DNA of 22,156 bases, taken from NCBI GenBank assembly GCA_027604665.1, contig JADGIZ010000158.1:1-22156 (forward strand), written 5' to 3'. The notes under the pieces were generated by a model. It had not been told where the DNA came from and did no database searches. It worked only from the letters and a program-made list of their open reading frames with translations. Below, in pieces: positions 8,897 through 18,547 of this stretch (the first letter of the stretch is position 1; each line of letters starts with the position of its first letter). Position numbers and translations under genes: made by a program. This stretch comes from Polyrhizophydium stewartii. Its lineage: Eukaryota > Chytridiomycota > Chytridiomycetes > Rhizophydiales.

Positions 8897-9528
8897 TCAC
8901 GAAAGCCGGCGGCGCGGGTCGCAACAAGCGACACTTGAGAGTCCAGCAGCAGCAGCAGCAGCAGCAGCGGGACCGGCGGCGGCGTCGGTGGCGGCGGCCA
9001 GGCGGGCTCGGGCCTCGGGGTTCTCCTTCCACACGCTGCCGTCCGCATAGACCTCGCGCTTCCACACGGGCACGGTCGCCTTGAGCTCGTCCATGATCCA
9101 GGCGACGGCTTCGAACGCCGGCGCACGGTGCACGGCCGACACCACCACGGCGACGCTCGCTTGCCCGACCGGCACCTCGCCCACGCGGTGCTCGACCGCG
9201 ACGCCCGCGAGCCCATTGAACCGCGCCCGCGCGGCCGCCACGATCGCCCGCAGCTGCCGCTCCGCCATCGGTGCATACGCCTCGTACGCCAGCGTCACCA
9301 CCCGCCGCGCCGTCCCCGTCTCTGCGGTCCGTCTTGTCAGCGCCTGCGTTCCGCAGAGGCCGCGGGAGCCGCCGCCCGCGCCGCACCGTCCACGAACGAG
9401 TCGCGCGTGGTGCCGAGGAAGCTGACCACGGCGCCCGCGCCGTCGTCACGCACAAACGCCGACAGCGCCGCCTCGTCGATGGGCGCCTCGCCGACCCGCA
9501 CCAGGTCGCGCTGCGCCAGAGCCGACAT
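8897..9528 (-). CDS. Molybdopterin synthase catalytic (large) subunit, MoaE/MOCS2B
   Basis: Two exons (minus): 9528-9387 and 9321-8897; the 65-nt intron has a GTGCGG donor, a GCTGAC branch and a CGCAG acceptor. The product is 188 aa, close to the family's usual 140-190. The join gives FVDETGTARRVVTLAYEAY, the MoaE signature between the RD and YEAY segments. VEHRVGEVPVGQASVAVVVSA, then WIMDELKATVPVWKREVY and VWKENP, supply the conserved lysines around the active site. With the small MoaD/MOCS2A subunit it adds sulphur to precursor Z to make molybdopterin, for enzymes such as nitrate reductase or sulphite oxidase. No MoaD is seen nearby. The C-terminal tail is Ala-rich and poorly conserved. Confidence 0.92.
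8944..8967. repeat. (CAG)8 triplet repeat coding an Ala run in MoaE
   Basis: Eight perfect CAG units on the plus strand; in the MoaE minus-strand frame they read GCT and give eight alanines near the C-terminus, after the conserved domain. Confidence 0.9.
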
Positions 9529-9577
9529 CTGGTCAAAGATTTTTTTAAAAAGAGTCGCCCAACAACCCAAAGACCCG
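9529..9577. promoter_or_regulatory. 49-bp divergent promoter between MoaE and IPI3
   Basis: The gap between two opposed start codons contains an A/T tract (T8 followed by A5 near 9540-9553) that stands out in this GC-rich DNA. It could exclude nucleosomes and serve both genes. Leaders must be very short. Confidence 0.5.
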
Positions 9578-11538
9578 ATGCTCGCCGAGGTCGCCGTCTC
9601 GACGTCGTCGCGCGACTCGGCGGTCCACATCTGGGACATCCGCAACGGCGCCCTGCTCGCCACGCTCAAGGGGAACACATGCGCGCCGGGCGCTGCCGCC
9701 GTCGTCCCCGCCGTGGGCACGCACCTCGCCGGCACGCACTCGGCGCCGGTGCAGGCCGCGTCCGCGCTGCCGGGCGACCCCGCTGCGGCCGCCGACGCCG
9801 CCGCGCTGCCTGGCACCGCGCAGGCATCCGCGCATGCAGGGCCGCTTTCCGGGAGCAACTGGTCCTCGGGCGAGCACGGCTGGATGCTGCCGTCGCTGCT
9901 CATCGCCGCCCAGTCCGACCGCGCCAGCGTCAACGCCTGGTCGTTCTCAAAGGCTCAACCGGTCGCAAAGTCCATCGTGCCCGAGCGGCTCGCCTGCATC
10001 GCCGTCGCCAACTCGGGACGCTTCTGCGCCGCAGGCGGCATCTCGGGACGCCTGTATCTGTGGGAGGTGCGGCGAGCCTTCCAGGCGGCCGTGTTCCGCC
10101 CTCCGCAGGCGCTGACCTCGACCTCTGTCCGCAGCTGGCCTCGGGCAACCTGATGCGCATGTTCGATGCCCACTACAAGCCCGTCAAGACGCTCCGCTTC
10201 ACCGCCGACGACGCATGGCTGCTTTCGGGCGGCGAGGATGCAATGATCCACGTTTGGGCCCTCAACGAGTGCGTCTCTTGCCTGCCCCGGCTCGCCAGAA
10301 TGCGCTGCCCATCAGCATGTCGACTAACGCCGACTGCCGCGCCAGTCTGCTCAACGAGTCCATGGACCATCAGGAGCTGCCTCCAAAGATCAGGTCTCTT
10401 AAAGGCCACACACTGCCCGTGACGGATCTCGCGTGCGGCATTTCGCTGCACAACCACGCGCGCTGCTTCTCCTCGTCGCTCGACAAGACTTGCAAGGCAT
10501 GATCAATGCCGTTGCTGCTGCTGCCAGGAATGCGATGCCTTATATTGACACTCTCTGTGGTTCTGTGCCTGTGCTGAATGCAGATCTGGGATCTGGCGAC
10601 GGGAACCGCGCTCGTCACGGTCGTCTTCCCGCGGCCCCTGACCTGCATCGCCGTCGACGCCCTCGAGACCACTGTGTTTGCGGGCAGCGTCGACGGAACA
10701 ATTCGTGCCGTCGATCTGGTTCGTTCTGCCAATGGCTCACTGCGCGCCATTGCAGACGGCGATATCCGCGACGCAGAAGCAGAGCCCCGCGTCTTCCGCA
10801 GTCATACGTGCGTTCTCGCCTGCAATCCCAGCTGCTTCGCACAAATCACAGCTGACAACTTTGTTGCAGTGCGGCTATCACATGCCTCAGCCCGTCGATG
10901 GATGAGTCACTGCTTGTGTCGGGATCCGAAGACGGCGACTGCATCGTATGGGACACATCGACCCGGCAGCCGCTCCGCGCATTCAAGGCTCACAAGGGTG
11001 AGGCAGCCCCTTCATCACTATATTGGTCGTTTTAGAGGCCTAAGCTGATAGCTGCTGACCGTCCGTGCAGAGCCCGTGTCGACCGTCCATGTCGTGCTCA
11101 AGCCACCTGGCGTCGGCAACCCCGACGCGCCAAGCCGCGTGCACTTGGAGCAGCTCAAGCGATTCCCGGTCCCTCGACGAAGCGTCGACCCCGGTCATAC
11201 CGACGGTGCGGCGCATGCACCGGTGCCCGTGCTGCCCAGTCGCGGTATCGAGGCGCTCAACGACAGCCTTGACACCGACAATTCTTCTGGTGGGTAATTG
11301 CGAAGGCTCTGGTGCTGCGTAGATGCTGGGAGTGCTGACGGCTCCGCCTCGTACAGATGCTGCCTACCTGATTGCAAGCGTGCGGCAGTCAGCGGCGACG
11401 CAAGATGCTGGCGGTGTCGCGGGGCCAAGCGAGCTCGAGATCCTGCGCAGCCGTCTTGCACTGGTCGAGAAGCACAACGAAGAACTGCGGCGGCTCAACG
11501 AGGAGCTGTGCGAGAGCATCGTCAGCCGCGCTTTGTGA
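9578..11538 (+). CDS. IPI3: WD40 ribosome-assembly protein Ipi3/WDR18
   Basis: Seven exons: 9578-10066, 10135-10268, 10346-10496, 10584-10807, 10870-10997, 11071-11289, 11357-11538; 508 aa in a continuous frame. The start MLAEVAVSTSSRDSAVHIWD is the family's first blade. Further blades include GISGRLYLWELASGNLMRMF, LLSGGEDAMIHVWAL, KGHTLPVTDLACG, FSSSLDKTCKIWDLATG and VSGSEDGDCIVWD. A short C-terminal coiled helix (SELEILRSRLALVEKHNEELRRL) matches the Ipi3/WDR18 tail. Ipi3 joins Ipi1 and Rix1 in the nucleolar/nucleoplasmic complex for pre-60S maturation and ITS2 processing. Intron donors are mostly GTGCGT or GTGCGG. The third intron (10497-10583) is GC-AG, needed to join DKTCK to IWDLATG. An Ala/Pro-rich insertion after blade 1 (about residues 33-85) is longer than usual. 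Confidence 0.93.
10497..10583 (+). other. GC-AG spliceosomal intron in IPI3
   Basis: The exon ends TGCAAG and the intron opens GCATGA, with GCTGA near the end and acceptor ATGCAG before ATCTGG. No GT donor lies near enough to preserve the conserved DKTCKIWDLATG string, so a GC donor is the simplest reading. Length is 87 nt. Confidence 0.8.
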
Positions 11539-11660
11539 TGGAATGAAAATCCCCGGGTCAACTGTCGCAACACCTGTGTGGAAATCGAGACTGGTCGCGA
11601 TCAACCGAGATTCAGTACAAACACTCCTTTTTATTTTACAAACACAGTATGAGAAGGAGA

Positions 11661-14512
11661 CTACTCAAGAGGCAACATCCGATTGGCAACTACTGCGGCA
11701 GAGCGGGTACTGCCATAGCGCAGCGCCTGGTCGCGCAATCCATCCGTCGCCGCAAGGCCGCATTCGTCAATCAAGAATGCAGCCAGGTCGGCGTGGTTGC
11801 CGCGGCACGCCATCAGCAACGCGCTGTCTGGCACCGTGGCGCCAATGTTCTTGAGGTGCCCGTACACCCAAGCGGCCGCATCGACCCTGCCGGTCCTCCC
11901 GATCTCGACCATACAGCGTGCCGTGGGAGCGCCGCGGCCTTGGTTCTTGATAATGCGCGCGATCTCGAGATGCCCGCCCGCGAGCGCAGCCGCGAGCACC
12001 TCGTCGAGAGCACACTGCGTCTTGGCCATATACGACTCGATGATACTCATGTGCCCGTTGCGCGCTGCTGCGGCCATGCTGCTTGGTGCCACTGCCGGCT
12101 GCTTGCCGCTTTGAGTCGCAACGTGGCTCCACAGGAACTCGAACGCCTCGAGGTGACCCGCGGCCGCCGCGAGCTCGATCCCGCGCAGCGCACAGCTTCC
12201 GTCGCGAGCACCAGACGGTTTGTTGCGACCGCCGCAGTCGTTATGCAGCAACCGTAGCACGGCCAAGTGCCCACCCTTTGCGGCACCGTCAAAACCGTCT
12301 GCGTCGGCGCGCTCGCCAATGCCGTTGCGCATCGCAAACTCGAGCACATCCATGTGGCCCGTGCGCGCGGCGGTGGTCTGCAGGGTTTGGAAGCATTCCA
12401 TGCGCCACGACTGCTTTTGCGTGAGCAGAAGCCACCACACGGCCGCGAGATTGTTGCGCTCGAGTGCCATAGAGATTGACAGCCGCGACGGCTCGATGCT
12501 TGAGTCGAGCGCGTGGACGGCCTGGATGCACTCGATCTGGCCGCCGACAACGCCGCCGTCGATCGAAAGCAGAGCAAACCCAGAGCGGCCGGTTTGCGCG
12601 GCAGCGGCTGGGCACGACGCGGGTCAGCACAGGTCGGTGCATGAGCGCAGCAAATAGCATAAGAACACACCTCGGGCATGGCGCTTGCACTCCTCAGCCA
12701 CCAGCTTGACAATTTCGACGTGTCCATGCAGCCCAGCCGCATCGAGAGCACGCAGCGGCGGCATCTTGCCGACATGCGGCAGCAGCATGCGCACACGCTG
12801 AATATCGCCGAGCCCCGCGGCGGCCGTGACCCACTGGTTGATGACCCGCCAGCTGACGTTCTGCGGGACGAGCCCAATCTCTTCGAGAGACAGCAGCACC
12901 CTGCGCGCGACGCGGGCGAGCTGCGGCGAGCGGCGGGTTTGACCGCTCGACACGACGAGGTCCAAGGCGCCAAGCAGGCCTTCCTGGCGAGGCCGGAAGA
13001 TCGTCTTGTCCGGCCCGACTGGAGCGCCGTTCGTTTCCTCGGCCAAGCGGAGCAGGTCGAGGCGGGTGAACAGCCCGACGCCTGCGGGCCTGACAGCCTC
13101 TGCAACGGTACGCGCCATCTGGCGAGACCGCACGAGCAGGAGCTCGACGGTCAGCGGCACCGAGGCACTAGGGTGCACAGGCGGGAGCGGCGCGGTCTCG
13201 AGCGCGGTTGGATCCGACGACTCTGTGAGGTCGGTGTCCGGCGGCAGCAGCAGCTTGCGGGCAATGTCTGTGCGGTCAAGCTCAAAGCAGTCGGCGACGG
13301 CAGAGCGCAGCGTGTCGACGCTGAGTGGGAGGGGCAAGTCGCCGTGAAGCAGGCGGGTGAGTGTGCCGGCCCTGAGCATGATCTGGCGGTAAATCTCGGC
13401 CGGGAGCCAGTTGAGAAGATCGGCAACAGTCTCTGCGCCGTCTGCAAATCGTCTCGATCTGGTTGGCGCGATCCTGATGTGCGTGCGATCGGCCGCATCC
13501 GCCGCTGGAGCGCCGCCGACATGCATGATTTCCGTGGGTGAAGCCACAAAGCCCTTGTCGAGCGCCCCCACGAGCTCGATGGCCTCGTCCTTGGCTGCGT
13601 CGGCCACTGGGGCAGACTTGGCGGGGTCGGGGAACTCCTTCTCGTGCTCGCTGATCTGGTTGTCGGGCTTGAGGTCCCACTCGACCCTGGGCATGTTCTT
13701 GAACATCCAGCGGGTGGACTCGACCTGGCCGTTCTCGACTGCGCGCACAAGTGCCGTTGGCGAGCAGCTCTCGGTGCGGTGCAGGTGCAGCCACTCGGCA
13801 ATGCTCACGTGTCCACGGGTCAGCGCGGCGTCCATGACTGCGTCGGTGAAGATGCTGCCCATGTTGACGTGGAACCACTCGATAACGTGCTGGTGGCCTC
13901 CGGCGGCGGCGCGCACAACGGCATCCGGAGAGCAGCCCTCGGTGCGGTGCTCGTGCAGGAACTCGACAATGGGCAGGTGGCCGTTGGCGGCGGCGCCGTC
14001 CATGGCGTGGGTGGTGCACGCGGCGCCGCGCTCGTGCAGGAAGATCACGGCGTCGAGGTGTCCGTTGGCGGCGGCGGCGTCCATCGCCTGCGGGCTCCAT
14101 CGGCCGCCAAGCTTGGCGTCAAACCACTGGATGGTCGCCATATCCCCACAGGCGGCGGCAATGGTTGCGTGGTCGGCCGGCTGCACAACGAGCTTGAGGT
14201 CGGCGACCATGTTGCAGATGCGCTCGAGGCCGCCGCACCGCGCTGTCCCGGCAGCGGGCTGGTCCATGGCCGTGTCGGTCGTTGCGGCGAGGTCGGGGGC
14301 TGTGTCTTGAGCCTGCATGAGACCAGTACCGCACATGCCGCCCTTGCCAGTCTTGGCGTCAATGACAACGGATGTTCCCCGGTCAGCAGTGGGCAGCCAG
14401 GGTGGCAATGGCGGGGCAAGCAACGCACCGTGGCTGGGGCGACCGCACTGGACATGGGCAAGTGTTGGGCAGCGGTCGTTGAGGCGCTGGGGTGAGAGTC
14501 GGACGCCCCCAT
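11661..14512 (-). CDS. Ankyrin-repeat protein with central F-box-like segment
   Basis: Preferred joins (minus): 14512-14429, 14312-12671, 12607-11661, giving 890 aa. The 63-nt intron 12608-12670 is well supported (GTGTGT donor, GCTGAC, CCCAG). The 5' intron 14313-14428 (GTGCGT donor, CTGAC, GCAG) is tentative; without it the first in-frame ATG is at 14336. The first half has divergent ankyrin repeats (MDAAAANGHLDAVIFLHERG, MDGAAANGHLPIVEFLHEH, ARGHVSIAEWLHLH type). The middle has LLNWLPAEIYRQIMLRAGTLTRLLHGDL, like the short F-box-like N-terminus of chytrid ankyrin families. The second half resumes repeats (LDAAGLHGHVEIVKLV, FDGAAKGGHLAVLRLLHND). Function and partner are unknown; protein binding is likely. 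Because the F-box-like part is internal, two fused paralogues or two genes are possible. Confidence 0.78.
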
Positions 14513-14937
14513 GCGCGACCCCAAGGCTCGCTGGTGGCGTCGGAACGGCCAACAGTCAAACCTGCGTGTCGCCCTCAGCCAATCAGGGCTTGACGATGAG
14601 CTGCATCACAATGCCGATTCGTCACCCTGGCGTGAAATCAGCCTGAAGGCCAGAAACCCGCGCACGCAGCACGGCGACGTTCTTTCCAGCAGGCGACACA
14701 GGCACGGGTGAGCAGGGCAGCGACACCCGCCGCCGGCGACGGCTGCGGCAGGCGCTCTGTGTGCCGCAGGACGCCACGCACGCCCGCGCGCGGCCGGGGC
14801 AATACAGTCCAGCGTGCTGACCCTGCGGCGGTGCCGACACAGGAGCAGCGCACCCCCGGCCCAGCCAACACCAGCAACAAGCCGTCGAGGCAGCACCGAC
14901 CCCACAGACACACTCGGCCCCACACCCGCCAGCCAGC
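14513..14937. promoter_or_regulatory. Divergent intergenic region, ankyrin gene and KIN17
   Basis: This 425-bp GC-rich spacer lies between opposed genes and must hold both promoters and the KIN17 leader. The last 60 bases before KIN17 are C/A-rich (ACCGACCCCACAGACACAC type), as is common before fungal start codons. I see no TATA box, RNA gene or repeat. Confidence 0.5.
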
Positions 14938-16077
14938 ATGGGCAAGGGCGACTTCATGACGCCCAAGGCGATTGCCAACCGCATCAAGGCCAAGGGCCTG
15001 CAGAAGCTGCGGTGGTACTGCCAAATGTGCGAGGTGCGTCGGCCGCCCGCAGACCAGGCCCGTTGGCGAGCGAGCCCTCCTGCCGCCGGGGCGGGGATGC
15101 TGACCCGGCCCAACCACCATCACCAGAAACAATGCCGCGACGAGAACGGCTTCAAATGCCACTGTGCGTCCGACGCACACCAACGCCAGATGATGCTGTT
15201 CGCCGAGAATACGCAAAAGTACATCTCGTCCTTCTCGCAGCAGTTCCATGATGCGTTCATGAAGCTGCTGTCGACCCGATACGGCACCCGCAAGGTCCAC
15301 GCCAACCTGGTCTACCAGGAGTACATCTCGGACAAGCAGCATCTGCACATGAACGCGACGCAGTGGATCTCGCTTACTGCGTACTGCAAGTACCTGGGCA
15401 AGGAGGGCCTCTGCGAGGTCGAGGAGACCGAAAAGGGCTGGATGATTCGCTGGATCGATCGCAGCCCAGAGGCGCTTGCAAGACAGGAGGCCGTGCTCAA
15501 AAAGATGCGCGCCGAAAAGAGCGACGAGGAGCGCGAGAAGCGCATGCTCGAGGAGCAGATCAGCAAGGCGCAGGCTGCAAGCGGAGCGTCCGCTACCGAT
15601 GCGGTAGACGAAGCCACAGCCGAAGAGGTGAGTTCCGCCGCGCTCGCTCTCCTGCTGCTTGAAGAGGCAGATGAACTGCTGCTCGACGCAGTGTATGCTG
15701 ACGCTTTTGGTTCCGTGCTGCAGAGCGACGGACTCAAGCGCGACAGCCAGGAGCAGCCCATCAAGCTGCAGCTCGGCGCATCGCTCACCAAGGCGGCGCC
15801 AAAGAAGTTCGAGGTCAAGAAGATCAACGTGCTCGCTTCGGCGTCCAAGAAGACGAATGCACCGACGGCGCCGGCGGCATCGGCGGCAGCGGGATCCACA
15901 ACTCGAGGGCCGTCGCCAGAGCAATCGAAATCGTCCGCACAGGCTGCCCCGGCGGCGCCGGCGGCGGCCAAGCCCATGTCGGCACTCGAGCGTGTGCTCC
16001 AATCGGGCATGTCGGCCGGTCGCAAGCGAGCGGGCGACGCACCAGCCGGCCAAGCAGACAAGCGAGCTCGCTGGTGA
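14938..16077 (+). CDS. KIN17: DNA/RNA-binding protein Kin17
   Basis: Three exons, 14938-15033, 15127-15627 and 15724-16077; 316 aa. Both introns (93 and 96 nt) are multiples of three and lack stops, so the unspliced frame also stays open. They are still introns: removing them gives WYCQMCEKQCRDENG, the conserved zinc finger, and TAEESDGLKRD; each has a GTGCGT or GTGAGT donor and a CTGAC branch. The N-terminus MGKGDFMTPKAIANRIKAKG is near-invariant in the family. A C2H2 finger sits at about 28-55 and the winged-helix-like domain at about 55-165 (LVYQEYISDKQHLHMNATQW, GLCEVEETEKGWMIRWIDR). A coiled helix and a basic Ala/Pro-rich tail follow. The C-terminal KOW domain of animal Kin17 is absent. 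Kin17 acts in the nucleus in DNA damage response, replication and RNA processing. Confidence 0.95.
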   Translation: MGKGDFMTPKAIANRIKAKGLQKLRWYCQMCEVRRPPADQARWRASPPAAGAGMLTRPNHHHQKQCRDENGFKCHCASDAHQRQMMLFAENTQKYISSFSQQFHDAFMKLLSTRYGTRKVHANLVYQEYISDKQHLHMNATQWISLTAYCKYLGKEGLCEVEETEKGWMIRWIDRSPEALARQEAVLKKMRAEKSDEEREKRMLEEQISKAQAASGASATDAVDEATAEEVSSAALALLLLEEADELLLDAVYADAFGSVLQSDGLKRDSQEQPIKLQLGASLTKAAPKKFEVKKINVLASASKKTNAPTAPAASAAAGSTTRGPSPEQSKSSAQAAPAAPAAAKPMSALERVLQSGMSAGRKRAGDAPAGQADKRARW

Positions 16078-16494
16078 CGCACGAGGTTGATCCCAAGTCG
16101 GCAATCTTGCGCTTGCGGTGGAATGAAACTCATGCTCTGATGGCGTGCGCCTTTCGTGCTGCCAAGACAAGCCCTGGGCAGTGATTGCCGCAAGCCGTTT
16201 GTGCGGCCGGTGGATTGCCCGCATTCGGAACGGACCAAGTGTTGAATGCCGCCGCAAGCCGTTTTGTGACCAGCCGCGTCTTGCACGTGAGCAGTGAGGC
16301 GACGCGTTGTTGTTGAAGGGGGGCGGAGCCCCCACTTTATTTTATTACGCAAGTGAGGCGACGCCCCCTCCCACGGCACTCGCTTAAAGCGCCACGGACA
16401 GTTCCACCGAAACCACACAGTTCCACCAGAACTAGACGCCTCACTTCCCACACACCGCCTCATCCGTGGCCGCCCGCCCACTCGCCCGACAGCC
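16078..16494. promoter_or_regulatory. Intergenic region, KIN17 3' end and fungalysin promoter
   Basis: A 417-bp spacer with more structure than other gaps. A near-repeat GCCGCAAGCCGTTTGTG / GCCGCAAGCCGTTTTGTG occurs near 16186 and 16250, followed by a pair of 13-nt direct repeats around a hairpin (listed separately). An A/T-rich TTTATTTTATTA stands at about 16335-16347. A short repeat CAGTTCCACC occurs twice near 16399-16430, before a C-rich leader into the ATG. The promoter of the secreted protease presumably starts in this A/T block. Confidence 0.5.
16293..16364. repeat. 13-nt direct repeats flanking a G/C hairpin
   Basis: AGTGAGGCGACGC occurs at 16293-16305 and again at 16352-16364. Between them, 16319-16333 forms a perfect 6-bp stem (GGGGGC / GCCCCC) with a 3-nt loop, followed by an A/T stretch. 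It could be a relic of a small insertion with target duplication, or a regulatory pair. Confidence 0.6.
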
Positions 16495-18388
16495 ATGCGC
16501 ACCTCCTCGTTCGTCTTTACCCTCGCCGCCGCCGCCGCCTCGCTGGTGCACGCGGCGCCGACGCCCGCGGCATCAAGCCTCGCCCGCCGCGACGACACCA
16601 AGCTGCCGTTCTTCTTCCCGCCGTCGATGTTTGAGCAGCCGACGCCCGCGGCCGCCGCCTCGCAGCGCTCGTCGCTCGCCAAGGTGTCTGCGGACCGGGC
16701 CGTCAAGATCGCCACGGACCACATTGTGTCGCGCCTTGGACTCGCAGCGGACGAGTTCAAGGTCGCCAACTCGCACACGGACGCCTCTGGCGTGACGCAC
16801 GTCTATGGCGCACACGTCGTCAACGGACTGCGCGTGGCCAACCACCACGCGGCCGCACACGTCAAGGACGGCGCCGTGATTGCGTTCTCGTCGTCGTTCA
16901 ACACAGCCGCGCGCTTGACCAAGCCCAAGGTGCCTGCGGCCACGGCCAAGATCAGCGTCGACCAAGCGATTGCCAAGGCCGTCAAGGACACGGGAATCCC
17001 GCACCACAAGGACTTTGCGGCCGTGTCCGAGTTTGTCGAGACGGCCGGCGGCATTGTGTATGCACACAAGTTCCAGCTGCGCGACCTGACCAAGGCGCAG
17101 TGGGTGCAGGTGTGGGTCGACGCCAACACAGGTGCGTGGCTGCCGCATGCTCTTGGTGGCCGCCTGTTGGGCCAGCGGTGCTGACGCACATGTGCGTGCC
17201 TGTGCCTGTGCCTGTGCCTGCGTGCATCGCACAGGCGAGATCGTGCATTCATCCGACTTTGTCAAGAATGCAACATACAGGGTCGTGCAGCTGCCCAAGA
17301 TTGCGCCGACCGAGGGCTTCACGACGCTTGTCGACCCCGAGGACTATTCGACGTCGCCGATCGGCTGGATCGACAGCACGCAGTCGACGATGGGCAACAA
17401 TGTCCGAGTCGGCGTCTACGTCGGCGACTGGGCCGCCCCGTTTCCGGGCGGCGGCAACCAGGGCGTTTACAGCTCGCCATGGGACCCCAACCTCAACGCG
17501 TACGAGGGCAGCAACACCCTGGCCAGCTTTTACAACATCTTCTACCTCACAAACTACATGCATGACCTGTCGTACTACTACGGCTTCACTGAGGCGGCGG
17601 GTAATTTCCAGACCAACAACTTTGGCAAGGGCGGCAAGGACAACGACCCGCTGTATGTCGCCATGCTCAAGGCGAATGCCGGCGCGTCGATGGCGACGCC
17701 GCCCGATGGACAGTCTGGGTTCATGCTCATGCAGGAAACCACGACAGTCACGCCGACGCGCACGAGCGCCTTTGACGCCGAGTCGGTCATCCACGAGTTC
17801 ACGCACGGCATCTCGGACCGGCTCACGGGCGGGCCGGCGACGGGCCAGTGCCTGACGTCGGACCAGGCGAGCGGCATGGCCGAGGGGTGGTCCGACTTTG
17901 TTGCCATTGTCGTGACGGCCAAGCCGACGGACACGCGCGCGACCAAGCGTCTGCGCGGCGTGTATGCGTACAACAGTCCCGCGGGGATCCGGCTCTACCC
18001 GTACACGACGGACATGTCGGTCAACCCGCTGAAATACTCGTCGGTGGGGACTCTGAACGAGTCGCACGATCTGGGCACGGCGTGGGCCACGATGCTGTGG
18101 GAATTTTACTGGAACATGGTCGACAAGTCAGGCTTCAACCCCAACCTCAAGGACGTCAACTCGACCGCGGGCAATATTGCTGCCCTGCGCTCTGTCATTT
18201 ACGCCATGACCTTTCAGCCGTGCAATCCAACGTTTTTGCAGGCGCGCAATTCGCTGCTGTTTTCGCAGGCGATTCTATATGGCAACACTTACTGGTGCGA
18301 GACGTGGCGTGCCTTTGCCAAGCGCGGGTTCGGCTACAGCGCGACGGAGGACAAGGTTGACTTTTTTGACCTCCCCTCGGGCTGCTGA
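16495..18388 (+). CDS. Secreted fungalysin (M36 zinc metalloprotease)
   Basis: Two exons, 16495-17131 and 17235-18388; 596 aa. The 103-nt intron (GTGCGT donor, GCTGAC, CGCACAG) contains a TGTGCC repeat; its removal joins DANT to GEIVHS. A signal peptide is seen (MRTSSFVFTLAAAAASLVHA, cut before APTP). The FTP propeptide spans about 50-130 and a PepSY-like inhibitory segment about 150-220. The catalytic domain has HEFTH at 399-403 and the third zinc ligand E429 in GMAEGWSDF, 30 residues after the first His, as in Aspergillus fungalysin. RLTGGPATGQCL is also a family motif. It should be secreted as a zymogen and degrade proteins such as keratin or elastin outside the cell. M36 families are strongly expanded in some chytrids, especially amphibian-associated ones. 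All key residues are intact. Confidence 0.94.
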
Positions 18389-18547
18389 GCGGTGCATAAT
18401 CTTCACTGCGTCCGTCTGAAATGCTTCCGCGCAAGAATGAATCATAATTTGAATAATTGTTGTTGCATTGGTGACTCAATTCTCGCTGTCTCGCGCATCG
18501 GTGATTAGGATATGCGAGCCGAACGGCAGGAGGATTGGCCGAAGACC

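Noticed and set aside
8757..9536. N-terminal extension of the MICAL-like protein through MoaE
   Set aside because: The upstream frame begins at a non-ATG codon and overlaps MoaE in another frame; the MICAL start at 8756 is a good ATG at the start of family similarity.
13411..14310. Plus-strand 299-codon frame opposite the ankyrin gene
   Set aside because: The ankyrin repeats on the minus strand are unmistakable; this frame has no domain and reflects GC-rich mirror coding.
15034..15126. Extra 31 residues in the Kin17 zinc finger
   Set aside because: The stretch has GTGCGT, GCTGAC and CACCAG signals and breaks an almost invariant motif; it is an intron of length divisible by three.
16319..16333. 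Hairpin as a bacterial-type terminator
   Set aside because: The window is clearly nuclear fungal DNA with introns; intrinsic terminators do not apply, and the hairpin lies in a promoter region.
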